A DNA stretch of 64,000 nucleotides, from positions 95,394 to 159,393 of the forward strand of contig CAIVQO010000098.1 of NCBI GenBank assembly GCA_903908065.1, read 5' to 3'. Position numbers and translations under genes: made by a program. Shown here one piece after another: positions 34,572 to 43,270 of the stretch. The DNA comes from an uncultured beta proteobacterium. Lineage in GTDB: Bacteria; Pseudomonadota; Gammaproteobacteria; Burkholderiales; Rhodocyclaceae. Numbering within the stretch: position 1 is the first letter of the stretch; every line of letters begins with the position of its first letter. Below the pieces are notes generated by a model. The model was not told where the DNA came from and ran no database searches. It was given only the letters and a program-made list of their open reading frames with translations.

Positions 34572-37500
34572 CTACTGCAACCAGGTGGTCGACCGGTCGC
34601 GGATTTCGATCAACTGTCCCCGGGCCGTGGTGGTATTCGTCGTCGGCCGCTCGGACATCGTGAAGCCCAGGCGCAGATTGCGGAACGATGGCTTGTAACA
34701 CATGTTGTCCGAGCCACAGGATTGACCAGTCGGGCAAAGCGGCGCGGTGCCGGCGCAGGCACTCATCTGTTCGTCGTAAATCGTTGCCGTATCCTGGACA
34801 AAGGGTGCCGCTGTCGCGTCCAATTCACTCATGGGACGTGTGGTATTGGCCAATGCCTTGGCGCGGGTACTCAGGGTCTTGGGGGTAGCGACGGCCGGAG
34901 TCATGGTTCCCGGTTCATAGTCGAGCTCCAGGCCGAAGTAATACGAGTTGTCGTCAATCTTGGTAATCGTCCGCGTGACGTTGTACTCGGGTGGAAATGC
35001 GCCGGAGATGCTTATGTTGTTACCGCTAGCCAGGCCATGACCGGCTGACGTGACGGTGGCGCGATCGGTGCTGCCATCGATATTCGTCCAGCTGATGGCG
35101 GAAATGTACTTGCCGGGATTGGCCGTACCGGTCGGCAGGGTTGCGGTGAAATGCGTCGTGTCGGTGACGGTCACCACGTATTCGCCGTTGTAGCCTGTGG
35201 GAACGGCGTCCTTGATCACCACGGTGTCGCCCGTGGTCAGGCTGTGCGCGGTGGCCGTCGTAACGCTCAAGGTGGGCGGGCTGCCGGAGTTGTAGCTCAT
35301 GGCCGAGATGTTGGCGGCCGGCTGGGCTTCGATGAAAAACTTGGTCAGCACCGAGGTCACGCCGTTCTTCGCGTCGGTCGGTGCAGTAAAGCTGCGCGTC
35401 ACTTCCAGCCGGGCGTGGAACTCGCGGAAGGCGACCGTGGTGCTTCCCATGCGGTCCAGCGGGGCCACGCCGCCGGGGGGGCTTGGTGCCGGCGTCGGAT
35501 AGGGCATCTGCGCCGCGGGATTGCGCGGCGCAGGGCGCGTCGAGGTGTCGGGCGGCGTTGGAAAACCATGATAGTTGTCGTCGTGCAGCGGCAGGGTGAC
35601 GCCGGCGCTGGCATTCGCCGCGCGATACCCCCAGTACACGATGCCGACGTGGCTGCTGTTGTCCAGCCCCTGGCTGGTTCCCGGGTAGAGCGGGCTGCCC
35701 GACCAGCAACTTGTAGTGTAGCAGGGGTCATTGCGACCATTTGAAAGCGAACTTCCGGATTCTGTATATGTGCATGACGGAATCCCGCTGCCGTCGAATC
35801 CCGCTGAACTGCAGTTGCGCGCGGTATCGAATTCGATCGCGAGCTTGGGCCAAGCGATTTCGGGAATCAGGGCATTGCCGTTGTCGCCCGAATAGCCGAG
35901 GTGTTGCCGTGACGCGCCGCAGGCGTCGGTGCCATTGCGGTCGCCATCCACCACGGCAAAGGTGAATCCCTCGCCGACGCGGCGTACGCGGAAGCGGAAA
36001 TAACTGCGAAATCCTGTGCCCGCGGTATGTGCTTCGGTGTTCCAGGCGCAGGCGAATAGTTCCGCGGCGTTAGCGCCGTAGTTGGAATTGATGTCGGCGC
36101 TGCCAAGGGTAAGAACCCCGGTCGACGGTGCGTAACGAGCCAGTGTGAGGTTGCCGGCCTCGGCGGATACCGTCGGAGCGACGAGGGTCAAGCTGGCTCC
36201 CGGGGGAATGCAGCGCACGATGTCCTGGCTTGCCGCCTGACTGGTCGATACCTGGGCCAACATGCTTTGGCCCGACAGGCTGGTGGATGAGGTGCCAAAG
36301 GCGGACAAGTTCAAATCTTCGAGATAGTTTGCCGGCCAGTTGGTATTCAGCACCGCGTTGGTAGCCGACACTGCGGTTGCGGTTCGCAGCTGGATGGTCG
36401 ACTCGCCCGCATCAGAGGGGGCCGGGCTCTTGCTGCCGCGCTGGCTTCCCAGTACCAGCGCGCCTGCGCAATTTTGCGCTGCGCCCCCATCGACAGTGAC
36501 GCTGAGCGTGCCACTGTTGGGCTTGAGCACGAACAACTGATCCTGGTAGTGGCTGAAATAACCAAGCGGATGTTGTTCGTCGTCGTAGCACGTATGGCTT
36601 GGAATCCGGCCTACAGCCTTGTCGCCCGGGCTGGAAAATCCCGTCAGAGGGGAAGGGGTGAAACTGCCGCCGGCGGCCACCTGGTCGCGCAGGCAGTCCG
36701 TCATGCGATCCAGCATGGAATTGATATCGGCGCGAAAGTAACTCGACCCGCGCAGTACACGGAACAATTGCTCGCTGGTCAGCGTGACTCCGCTGTCGTT
36801 GGCAATCACGCTGCACGCCTCCGAGCTTCCAGCGGGGCAGGAGCCCGCCCAAAGGGTTCCACCGGATCGGGACGATACGGCACCGGCAACTGTGAGGCTC
36901 TTGGCACTCGCCGAAGCATCTCCACTGGCAGCATTGGTGCTGCCTGCGAGGTAGTTCGTGACGCCGGCGAGCTGGGTGCTCGTCACCGGATCGAGGTAGT
37001 TGCTGGCCGTGTAATTGCCGCCGCATTCGGTGACCGAGTCCGTGGTTGAAGCTCCCCTGTTTTGGCCGGCAAGTGGCGGCCCCGGAGCAAAGATCACTGC
37101 GATCGGACGGTCATGTGCGGACGTTATTGCGCTCACCATGGCGGCCGTGCCGTTGGCGACGACGATGTCGAGGTGACCGAGGGTATCCCAGTTCATTGGA
37201 GTTCCGCGCTGCACGCGCTGATGGCTGCCCGAGACCGCATACCAAAGGCATTCGCCGCTACTGTCGCGCAAGGGGCCGGTTCCCAGTGTTCGCCATGGGA
37301 AACGGCCAATGACCGTTGTATTTGATGCGTTGCCGTCGAAGTTTGCCGCCTCGCAGCCCTCTTGCAGGCATCCCGCATTGTTGTTGCGTGACGAGCCTAG
37401 GTCGGGCATGGGCAGATAGCCGTACACGATCCCGCTGGTACCCGTCTTAAGTTGGTCGTCCCGTAGTCGCAACGCATAGCCGATGAGGGCTTCACGCGCC

Positions 37501-37670
37501 TGCGACAGCGAGTCACCTGTTTGTTGCTGCGCCTTGGCACGCAGCAATTCGGGCGAAAGGTTGCTGACGAAGAAATACAGGCCGCCAATGGCCAGCATGG
37601 CCAGCAAGGCGATCAGTACGAAGCCGTGGGAAGCTCCAGGTCCTCCCGCGGAGGCTTGACAAGTGGCCAT
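34572..37670 (-). CDS. Giant prepilin-like protein with lectin-like and FCCH-like domains
   Basis: 1032 residues. N-terminus HGFVLIALLAMLAIGGLYFF is a prepilin-type signal with Ala instead of Glu at +5, as in the tip pseudopilin GspK. The first ~220 residues repeat the pilin core of the 257-residue neighbour (AREALIGYALRLRDDQL, then TLGTGPLRDSSG). About 550-690 look like a concanavalin A/L-type lectin fold (RVGEGFTFAVVDGDRN, LAIEFDT, HVGIVYWG). About 785-910 hold two tandem repeats of the type SAGHGLASGNNISISGAFPPEYN (FCCH-like), and a Cys-rich patch lies at about 970-993. Many Cys pairs suggest disulfides. A pilus-tip adhesin is inferred; MshQ-like proteins are the nearest named parallel. 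Confidence 0.82.
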   Translation of the reverse strand: MATCQASAGGPGASHGFVLIALLAMLAIGGLYFFVSNLSPELLRAKAQQQTGDSLSQAREALIGYALRLRDDQLKTGTSGIVYGYLPMPDLGSSRNNNAGCLQEGCEAANFDGNASNTTVIGRFPWRTLGTGPLRDSSGECLWYAVSGSHQRVQRGTPMNWDTLGHLDIVVANGTAAMVSAITSAHDRPIAVIFAPGPPLAGQNRGASTTDSVTECGGNYTASNYLDPVTSTQLAGVTNYLAGSTNAASGDASASAKSLTVAGAVSSRSGGTLWAGSCPAGSSEACSVIANDSGVTLTSEQLFRVLRGSSYFRADINSMLDRMTDCLRDQVAAGGSFTPSPLTGFSSPGDKAVGRIPSHTCYDDEQHPLGYFSHYQDQLFVLKPNSGTLSVTVDGGAAQNCAGALVLGSQRGSKSPAPSDAGESTIQLRTATAVSATNAVLNTNWPANYLEDLNLSAFGTSSTSLSGQSMLAQVSTSQAASQDIVRCIPPGASLTLVAPTVSAEAGNLTLARYAPSTGVLTLGSADINSNYGANAAELFACAWNTEAHTAGTGFRSYFRFRVRRVGEGFTFAVVDGDRNGTDACGASRQHLGYSGDNGNALIPEIAWPKLAIEFDTARNCSSAGFDGSGIPSCTYTESGSSLSNGRNDPCYTTSCWSGSPLYPGTSQGLDNSSHVGIVYWGYRAANASAGVTLPLHDDNYHGFPTPPDTSTRPAPRNPAAQMPYPTPAPSPPGGVAPLDRMGSTTVAFREFHARLEVTRSFTAPTDAKNGVTSVLTKFFIEAQPAANISAMSYNSGSPPTLSVTTATAHSLTTGDTVVIKDAVPTGYNGEYVVTVTDTTHFTATLPTGTANPGKYISAISWTNIDGSTDRATVTSAGHGLASGNNISISGAFPPEYNVTRTITKIDDNSYYFGLELDYEPGTMTPAVATPKTLSTRAKALANTTRPMSELDATAAPFVQDTATIYDEQMSACAGTAPLCPTGQSCGSDNMCYKPSFRNLRLGFTMSERPTTNTTTARGQLIEIRDRSTTWLQ

Positions 37671-37686
37671 GATCCGCCGCGCTTGG

Positions 37687-38136
37687 CTAAGGGGCCTTCC
37701 TGGACGGGTCCCCGGGTGTCGTCACTACGCCGCCACCGAGGCGGGTATTGCGCTCGCCCGTGGCGCGATTCACGGCCTCGCCTACTTTAAGCTTGGCCGG
37801 CACATCCTCGCCGGGCGAGATCAAAGCCCGCCCCGGGTCGCGGGGGGAAAGGGTGGCGGTGACGCCGGTACGTCGGGCGTCGTTTTCGTTCTGCGCATGC
37901 TGATTGATCCAGACCGTCGATTTTCCGCTGGACCGATACACCACGCCGTCGAGGCTCATCGTCGTGCCTTGCAGTGCCTGGGCCTGCTGGACGTTGTGGG
38001 TGCGTTGACGTTCCATCGCAAGGCGCCGTTCCGGATTAAAGAACAGCCTGCCGAGGGCTTCGGTGTCGGCGGCCCAGGCCGAACCTATGCCAGGGCCGGC
38101 GGCGAGACATGCCAGCAGGAGTCGGAGCCGATTCAT
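37687..38136 (-). CDS. Small periplasmic pilus-assembly protein (MshK/PilP-like position)
   Basis: 149 residues with a signal peptide (MNRLRLLLACLAAGPG...AWA). The body contains MSLDGVVYRSSGKSTVWINQ, the short beta-rich pattern of GspC/PilP/MshK periplasmic domains. The start is placed at the ATG that opens the signal peptide and overlaps the upstream PilO-like gene by four bases. Assignment rests mainly on position and size. Confidence 0.65.
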   Translation of the reverse strand: MNRLRLLLACLAAGPGIGSAWAADTEALGRLFFNPERRLAMERQRTHNVQQAQALQGTTMSLDGVVYRSSGKSTVWINQHAQNENDARRTGVTATLSPRDPGRALISPGEDVPAKLKVGEAVNRATGERNTRLGGGVVTTPGDPSRKAP

Positions 38137-38744
38137 TTTCTTTCCCTCAGCGTGATCCACTCCAGGGTGCATTCGGCCTTGAGTTGCGCGGGGTTGCCGC
38201 GGTCGTTGGGAGCCGCCGGTATGCGTTCCAGGGTGCAGGAACGCAGTTGGATCAGGGCTCGCACCGACGCGCGAATTTCGTCTATCAGGCCCAGCAATTC
38301 ACCCTCGTGGAGCATCTGAACGTTGAGCCGCATCTGGCTGGCCATGAAATCGAAACCGCCAGCCGCTGCGCCACCGGGAAGTATCGATGCGTCGACCGGC
38401 CGCTGCGGGGCGAAATCGTATTCCAGTCGATGGATGCGCCGTGCCACCTTGATCCTGGCCATGGTCTCGACCCAGTCGAGACGCTGTTCCGGGCCGATGA
38501 AGCCGCGTTCCTGAAGTGTCTTGAACCGCCCGATCTTGTCGCGCAATTCGGCCTGCTCGTCGCGGGCCCTGGCCAATTTGGTGCGAATGTCATTGCGTGC
38601 AGCGGTGGATTCCTTGAAGGCCTTCTCGCCCGCCTTCTGCAACTGCAGGGTAGTCCATACGGCGCCGCCACCGGAGGCGCAAAGGATGACCAGGAGACCT
38701 ATCGCCCACTTCAGTCGACCCAGATCGGAGGCTTTGGAGGTCAT
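38133..38744 (-). CDS. mshJ: PilO/MshJ-like inner membrane assembly protein
   Basis: 203 residues: one N-terminal membrane helix (LKWAIGLLVILCASGGGAVWTT), a coiled-coil (about 38-75) and a small periplasmic domain, the bitopic PilO/GspM architecture. It would form part of the inner-membrane alignment complex with the PilM/N-like protein encoded seven bases upstream. Confidence 0.72.
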   Translation of the reverse strand: MTSKASDLGRLKWAIGLLVILCASGGGAVWTTLQLQKAGEKAFKESTAARNDIRTKLARARDEQAELRDKIGRFKTLQERGFIGPEQRLDWVETMARIKVARRIHRLEYDFAPQRPVDASILPGGAAAGGFDFMASQMRLNVQMLHEGELLGLIDEIRASVRALIQLRSCTLERIPAAPNDRGNPAQLKAECTLEWITLRERK

Positions 38745-38751
38745 CGGGTTC

Positions 38752-40287
38752 TCACAATGGACGCGCTATGCGCAGCGAGAACTTCGGTACATCGGCGCCC
38801 TGGGCGCGGGCGTCGCCGGTACTTCGCAGCGGTTTGTCGGATTCGATGTCGAAGGGGCGGCTGAGGATGCGTACGTCGGTTTGCGGTGCTCTCAAGCGGG
38901 CGGCAAACTTGTCCATCAGGTCAAGCTGGGCGCGCTGGTCGCTGACCAGGACCAGCGGCAACTGTGCCTCGATCTCGACGACGGTCCAGCCGGACCCCGG
39001 GGCGCCGACCGGGCGGGCCCCGGGAGCAGTATTGGCAGCGGCATCGGGGCTGTCCGCCATGCGCCAGGCCAGGCGACTGAGCTCGATGCGCGGGTGCTCG
39101 TTGAGGGCCTGGCTCAAGTGCACCAGCAGCGGTTCCATCCCCGGAATGCGCTTTTGCAGAGCCTCGTAGCGCACCGTCAGTGCTCGCAAATTGTCCGGCG
39201 TCAGGTTGATTTTCGGCAGGCCTTCAAGGATTGCGTTGTAGCGCCGTTCATCTTCCGCCGAGGCCAGTCGGGTGAGTTCGATCTGATCGCGCAGTTCGGC
39301 CACGCGCAGACCGGTCTTGCCGGCGAACAGCAGGCAGGCCGCAAACACCAGCCAGCCGACACTGGCGAGGGCCGAACGAATGCGCCACAGGCGATAAAAG
39401 CGGGTTTCCGTGGCCGGGGCAAACTGGTCCGTGGGGGTCTTGCTGGCCAGGCAATGAAACAGTAGCTTGTCGGCATTGCTGTCGCCCAGGCTGTCCTTTA
39501 GCTTCAACTTGCGCGCTTCGGCGCCAAGATCCGCGTATTCGAAATGGATGTCCTGGCCGCTTTGACAGTAGCTCTGCAAGGCGGGAATCTGCGTAGCCTC
39601 GGCAAGTATTACGGTGCGCAGGGCGCTGCCACGAGGTAGCTGGCGCTGGGCGACGAGATACTGGAATATCTTGGCCGAATCGTTGGCGCAGACGCGGCCG
39701 ATCTCGTCGATGGAGCGCGTGGCAAGTTGCGACAGGCGCGAAAAATGGAGCTTGCGCTTGTCGAAGAAGGTCTGCCTTACGCCGCCGCGGCTGAGCGTCA
39801 GCAGCAATACCGGGTCATCGGTGTTGAGCAGTTGCGGACCGCATTGGGCCAATACCAAGGGAACGGAATACACGCCCGCGAGGATGGCTTCGGCTTCGCG
39901 CAAGGCATCCAGCCAGGGCGTGAACACCTCGGCGCGCGTTAGCGCGGCGAACAGGAATTTTTCGTCCCGGCGCCCCTCTTTGGCTCGCCCGAGGGACACG
40001 GACAGGGCGAGCGGGGTGTTATAGAAATACTGGCCCAGGCGCCGCTTGAGCAGGGCATTGCGATCGCCTCCCTGAACATAGGGCAGGTCCTCCAGCTGGA
40101 AGCCTTCTTCGGCGGTATCTGCGAGCAGGTAGAAAAGGCTGGAGCGATGTTTCTTCAGGTAGCCCGCGAGTGCCTCGATTCCGGCGGGTTCAGTGCTGAA
40201 TTCGGCTTCGGTACGGATGCGCCCGCCTTGCCAGCAATGGGCGGTGAGATTGGTGCCGTCGGCCTGCAGGATGCGTTTGGCGGCCAT
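38752..40287 (-). CDS. mshI: PilM/PilN-like (MshI-like) assembly protein
   Basis: 511 residues. The N-terminal ~300 residues form a cytoplasmic actin-like PilM/GspL-type domain with weak conservation; a single membrane helix follows (ASVGWLVFAACLLFAG, about 323-338) and then a coiled-coil and a ferredoxin-like periplasmic domain as in PilN. It thus combines both roles in one chain, as GspL and MshI do. Start overlaps the stop of the platform gene by one base. Confidence 0.75.
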   Translation of the reverse strand: MAAKRILQADGTNLTAHCWQGGRIRTEAEFSTEPAGIEALAGYLKKHRSSLFYLLADTAEEGFQLEDLPYVQGGDRNALLKRRLGQYFYNTPLALSVSLGRAKEGRRDEKFLFAALTRAEVFTPWLDALREAEAILAGVYSVPLVLAQCGPQLLNTDDPVLLLTLSRGGVRQTFFDKRKLHFSRLSQLATRSIDEIGRVCANDSAKIFQYLVAQRQLPRGSALRTVILAEATQIPALQSYCQSGQDIHFEYADLGAEARKLKLKDSLGDSNADKLLFHCLASKTPTDQFAPATETRFYRLWRIRSALASVGWLVFAACLLFAGKTGLRVAELRDQIELTRLASAEDERRYNAILEGLPKINLTPDNLRALTVRYEALQKRIPGMEPLLVHLSQALNEHPRIELSRLAWRMADSPDAAANTAPGARPVGAPGSGWTVVEIEAQLPLVLVSDQRAQLDLMDKFAARLRAPQTDVRILSRPFDIESDKPLRSTGDARAQGADVPKFSLRIARPL

Positions 40288-41489
40288 CAGGTCTTCATCT
40301 TCGTGATGATGTCGTAGATGGGGCCGAGCACGGCCATCATGATCCAGCCGAGGATGAGTCCGATGGTTACGGTCATCACGGGTTCGATCATGGCCTGCAC
40401 GCGTTCGATCGACTCACGCACGTCGCGGTTGTAGAAGTAGCTCACGTTGGTCAGGGCCGTGTCGAGGGCGCCGGTGTTTTCACCGACGCGTAGCATGCGC
40501 AGCACCAGGGGCGGGAAGATGCCCACGTTCTGGAAGGCGACCGTCACGTTCTGGCCTTCGGCGATCAGGGCACCGACACGTTGCAGTCCTTCCTTCACCA
40601 CCAGGTTGCCCACCACGTCCTCGGTGGCCTTGATCGAATCCAGGATCGTGATCCCCGATGAATACATCATCGCAAATACCGAGGCAAAGCGCGAAAGGAT
40701 GATCTTGTGCAGGATGTCGCCGATATAGGGCAGCTTCAGCTTGACCTGGTCGAAGCGGTATCGCGCCTTGAAGTTGGTCTTGACCAGGAAGGCAATGATG
40801 CCGGCGATGACAAAGGGAAGCCCGAGCACTATGTACCAGTAGTTCACGAAAAAGCCCGAGGTCGCGATCAGCAGCTTGGTCTGGGTGGGCATTTCCTGGC
40901 CCATGCTGCGGATGAAACCGGCCATCTTGGGCACCAGGTAAATCATCATGAACAGCACGATGGCCACTACCACGGTGCCGAGAAATGCCGGGTACATCAC
41001 CAGCTTCTTGGTATGCGCGGCCAGTTCGTCCTGCCATTTCAGCGACTCCAGCAGGTTCGCCAGGACTTGCGGCAGGGCGCCGGTTTCCTCGCCGGAACGG
41101 ATCAGGCTGATGACCACTTCGTCGAAGGTCTGAGGATGCTCGGCCATGGCTTGCGAGAGCGTCTTGCCACCTTCGATGCTCTCGATCATGCCAGCGAGGA
41201 TTTCCCGGAAACGTGGGTTCTCGACGGTATCGCGCAGGTCAGCCAGGCTCTCGATCAGCGATACCCCGGCGCGCGCCAGTTGCTCCAAATGAAAGCAGAA
41301 GTTGATGAGTTCCTGGCGGGTGATGGTGCCGCGGTTCATCAGGCCGCCCTGTTTCACCGGGTCGCCGTTGACGAAGTCGAGGTCCATGCGCTTGAGGCGC
41401 ATTTCGAGGTCAATCATGTTGATCGCCTCAAGGCGACCAAGCACCATGCGGCCTTGGCTGTTCATCGCCTTGTAGGCATAGAGGGCCAT
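40287..41489 (-). CDS. mshG: Type II secretion/type IV pilus inner membrane platform protein (GspF/PilC/MshG)
   Basis: 400 residues with the duplicated cytoplasmic GspF helical domains and three membrane helices. Characteristic segments: FCFHLEQLARAGVSLIESL, SGEETGALPQVLANL in the first half and VGENTGALDTALTNVSYFYN in the second, with the last helix at the C-terminus (VTIGLILGWIMMAVLGPIY). It transmits motion of the ATPase to pilin insertion. Confidence 0.93.
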   Translation of the reverse strand: MALYAYKAMNSQGRMVLGRLEAINMIDLEMRLKRMDLDFVNGDPVKQGGLMNRGTITRQELINFCFHLEQLARAGVSLIESLADLRDTVENPRFREILAGMIESIEGGKTLSQAMAEHPQTFDEVVISLIRSGEETGALPQVLANLLESLKWQDELAAHTKKLVMYPAFLGTVVVAIVLFMMIYLVPKMAGFIRSMGQEMPTQTKLLIATSGFFVNYWYIVLGLPFVIAGIIAFLVKTNFKARYRFDQVKLKLPYIGDILHKIILSRFASVFAMMYSSGITILDSIKATEDVVGNLVVKEGLQRVGALIAEGQNVTVAFQNVGIFPPLVLRMLRVGENTGALDTALTNVSYFYNRDVRESIERVQAMIEPVMTVTIGLILGWIMMAVLGPIYDIITKMKT

Positions 41490-41512
41490 CGGTGTCGAGT
41501 GCCGTTCCGCGC

Positions 41513-43237
41513 CTACATGCGCTCGGTGAGGTCGATCACGCGGCCGACCTCCTCGATCGAAGTCGAGCCGTCGATCACGCGTCGCAGGCCGTCGTCGGCC
41601 AGAGTGCGGAAGCCCTTGGCCAGCGCCTGGTTGCGGATTTCGCGCAGCGGGGCGCGGCGACTGATCAGGTCGTCGAGGTCGTGATCAAGGCGCAACAGTT
41701 CCATGATCGCGATGCGCCCGCGGTAACCTTGGTATTCGCAGTGGTCGCAACCGGCGGCGCGATAGATGATCGGTGCCGGCTGTCCGCTGGCGACGCCGAT
41801 CAGTTTGCATTCATGCGCCTCGGCCGGGTATGGCTTGCGGCAATGGGTGCACAGGCGGCGCACCAGCCGCTGGGCGACAATGCCGATGATGTTGCCGGCC
41901 ATGATGTCGGGCAGGACGCCAATGTCCAGCAAACGCGGAATCGCCCCGAGAGCCGAGTTGGTGTGCAGCGTTGAATAGACTTGGTGGCCTGTCATTGCCG
42001 CGCGAAACGCCATTTCGGCGGTATCGGCGTCGCGGATCTCGCCAACCAGGATGATGTCCGGATCCTGGCGCATCATCGAGCGAATGCCATTGGCAAAATC
42101 CAGCTTGGCCGATTCGGCGACGGAAGTCTGGCGGATCATCGCCATCGGATATTCCACCGGATCCTCGAGCGTCATGATATTGACGCCCTCTTCGTTGATG
42201 TGGTTCAACACCGAGTAGAGGGTGGTGGTTTTGCCGCTGCCGGTGGGGCCGGTGACCAGGATGATGCCCTCGGGACGCGCCACCATGAGCTTCATCAAGC
42301 TCATCTGCTGCTCGTCGAGTCCGAGTTTGTCGAGCGGCACGATGCCTTTCTGCCGGTCGAGGATGCGCAGCACGATGTTTTCGCCGTGGATCGTCGGCTG
42401 CGAGGCGACGCGGAAATCGACTGCGCGGCCGCTGATGTTGATCGAGATGCGGCCGTCCTGCGGGGCACGGGTTTCGGCGATGTTCATGCCACTCATCACC
42501 TTCATGCGCACCGCCATGGCTGCCCAATAGGTTTTGTGCAGGGCGCGGATCTGGCGCAGGATGCCGTCGATCCGGTAACGGATGCGCAGGAAGCTGGCTT
42601 CCGGCTCGAAGTGCACGTCCGATGCGTCATGCTTGACGGCGTCGGTCAGCAGCGCGTCGACCAGGCGCACCACTGGCTGGCTGTATTCGTCGAGTGAGGC
42701 GGACAGGCTTCGATAGTCGATTTCGCCAGTTTCGATTTCGTGCAGGATGCCATCGATCGACAGTTCGTGGCCGTAGTACTGGTCGATGGCGCGGGCGATT
42801 TCGGATTCGCCGGCAATCAGGGTTTCGATCAGCAGATCGGGGTGGATCAGGGTGCGCAGCTTGTCCAGCGCGACGATGTCGTTGGGATCGGCGATGGCGA
42901 TCTTCAGCCGTTGGTCGCGGCGCGAATAGCTGAGGGCGAGGAAAAGGTGGCGCTTGGCCAGATCGCGCGGCACGATGCGTAGCGCATCCGGATCGATGAT
43001 CGACTTCGACAGGTCGACCGCCTTGTGCCCCAGGGATTCGCCCAAGGCGTCGCGCAGCGTGGCTTCGGAAACGAAACCCAGAGCCACCAGCAGCTTGCCC
43101 ACCGGCTGGTTGGACTTCATCTGCTCCAGCAGGGCAATACGCAGTTGATCCTCGCTGATCACGCCCTGCGTGATGAGGATCTGGCCTATCGGTCGGCGCG
43201 GACTGGGCGAGTTCATACTGACGTGATTATCCCGCAT
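41513..43237 (-). CDS. mshE: Type IV pilus/T2SS assembly ATPase (MshE/PilB/GspE)
   Basis: 574 residues. An N-terminal pair of MshEN motifs (IGQILITQGVISEDQLRIAL and VGKLLVALGFVSEATL) is of the c-di-GMP-binding kind. The motor has Walker A GPTGSGKTTT near residue 330, the Asp box, Walker B DPDIILVGEIRD, the His box TGHQVYSTLHTN and a four-Cys zinc site (CTHC...CDHC). It drives pilus extension; no PilT retraction ATPase is present nearby. A start at the eighth codon (second Met) is equally possible. Confidence 0.95.
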   Translation of the reverse strand: MRDNHVSMNSPSPRRPIGQILITQGVISEDQLRIALLEQMKSNQPVGKLLVALGFVSEATLRDALGESLGHKAVDLSKSIIDPDALRIVPRDLAKRHLFLALSYSRRDQRLKIAIADPNDIVALDKLRTLIHPDLLIETLIAGESEIARAIDQYYGHELSIDGILHEIETGEIDYRSLSASLDEYSQPVVRLVDALLTDAVKHDASDVHFEPEASFLRIRYRIDGILRQIRALHKTYWAAMAVRMKVMSGMNIAETRAPQDGRISINISGRAVDFRVASQPTIHGENIVLRILDRQKGIVPLDKLGLDEQQMSLMKLMVARPEGIILVTGPTGSGKTTTLYSVLNHINEEGVNIMTLEDPVEYPMAMIRQTSVAESAKLDFANGIRSMMRQDPDIILVGEIRDADTAEMAFRAAMTGHQVYSTLHTNSALGAIPRLLDIGVLPDIMAGNIIGIVAQRLVRRLCTHCRKPYPAEAHECKLIGVASGQPAPIIYRAAGCDHCEYQGYRGRIAIMELLRLDHDLDDLISRRAPLREIRNQALAKGFRTLADDGLRRVIDGSTSIEEVGRVIDLTERM

Positions 43238-43270
43238 CTGCCGGTGAGGGCAAGCCCCGGCGAGGGTGGT

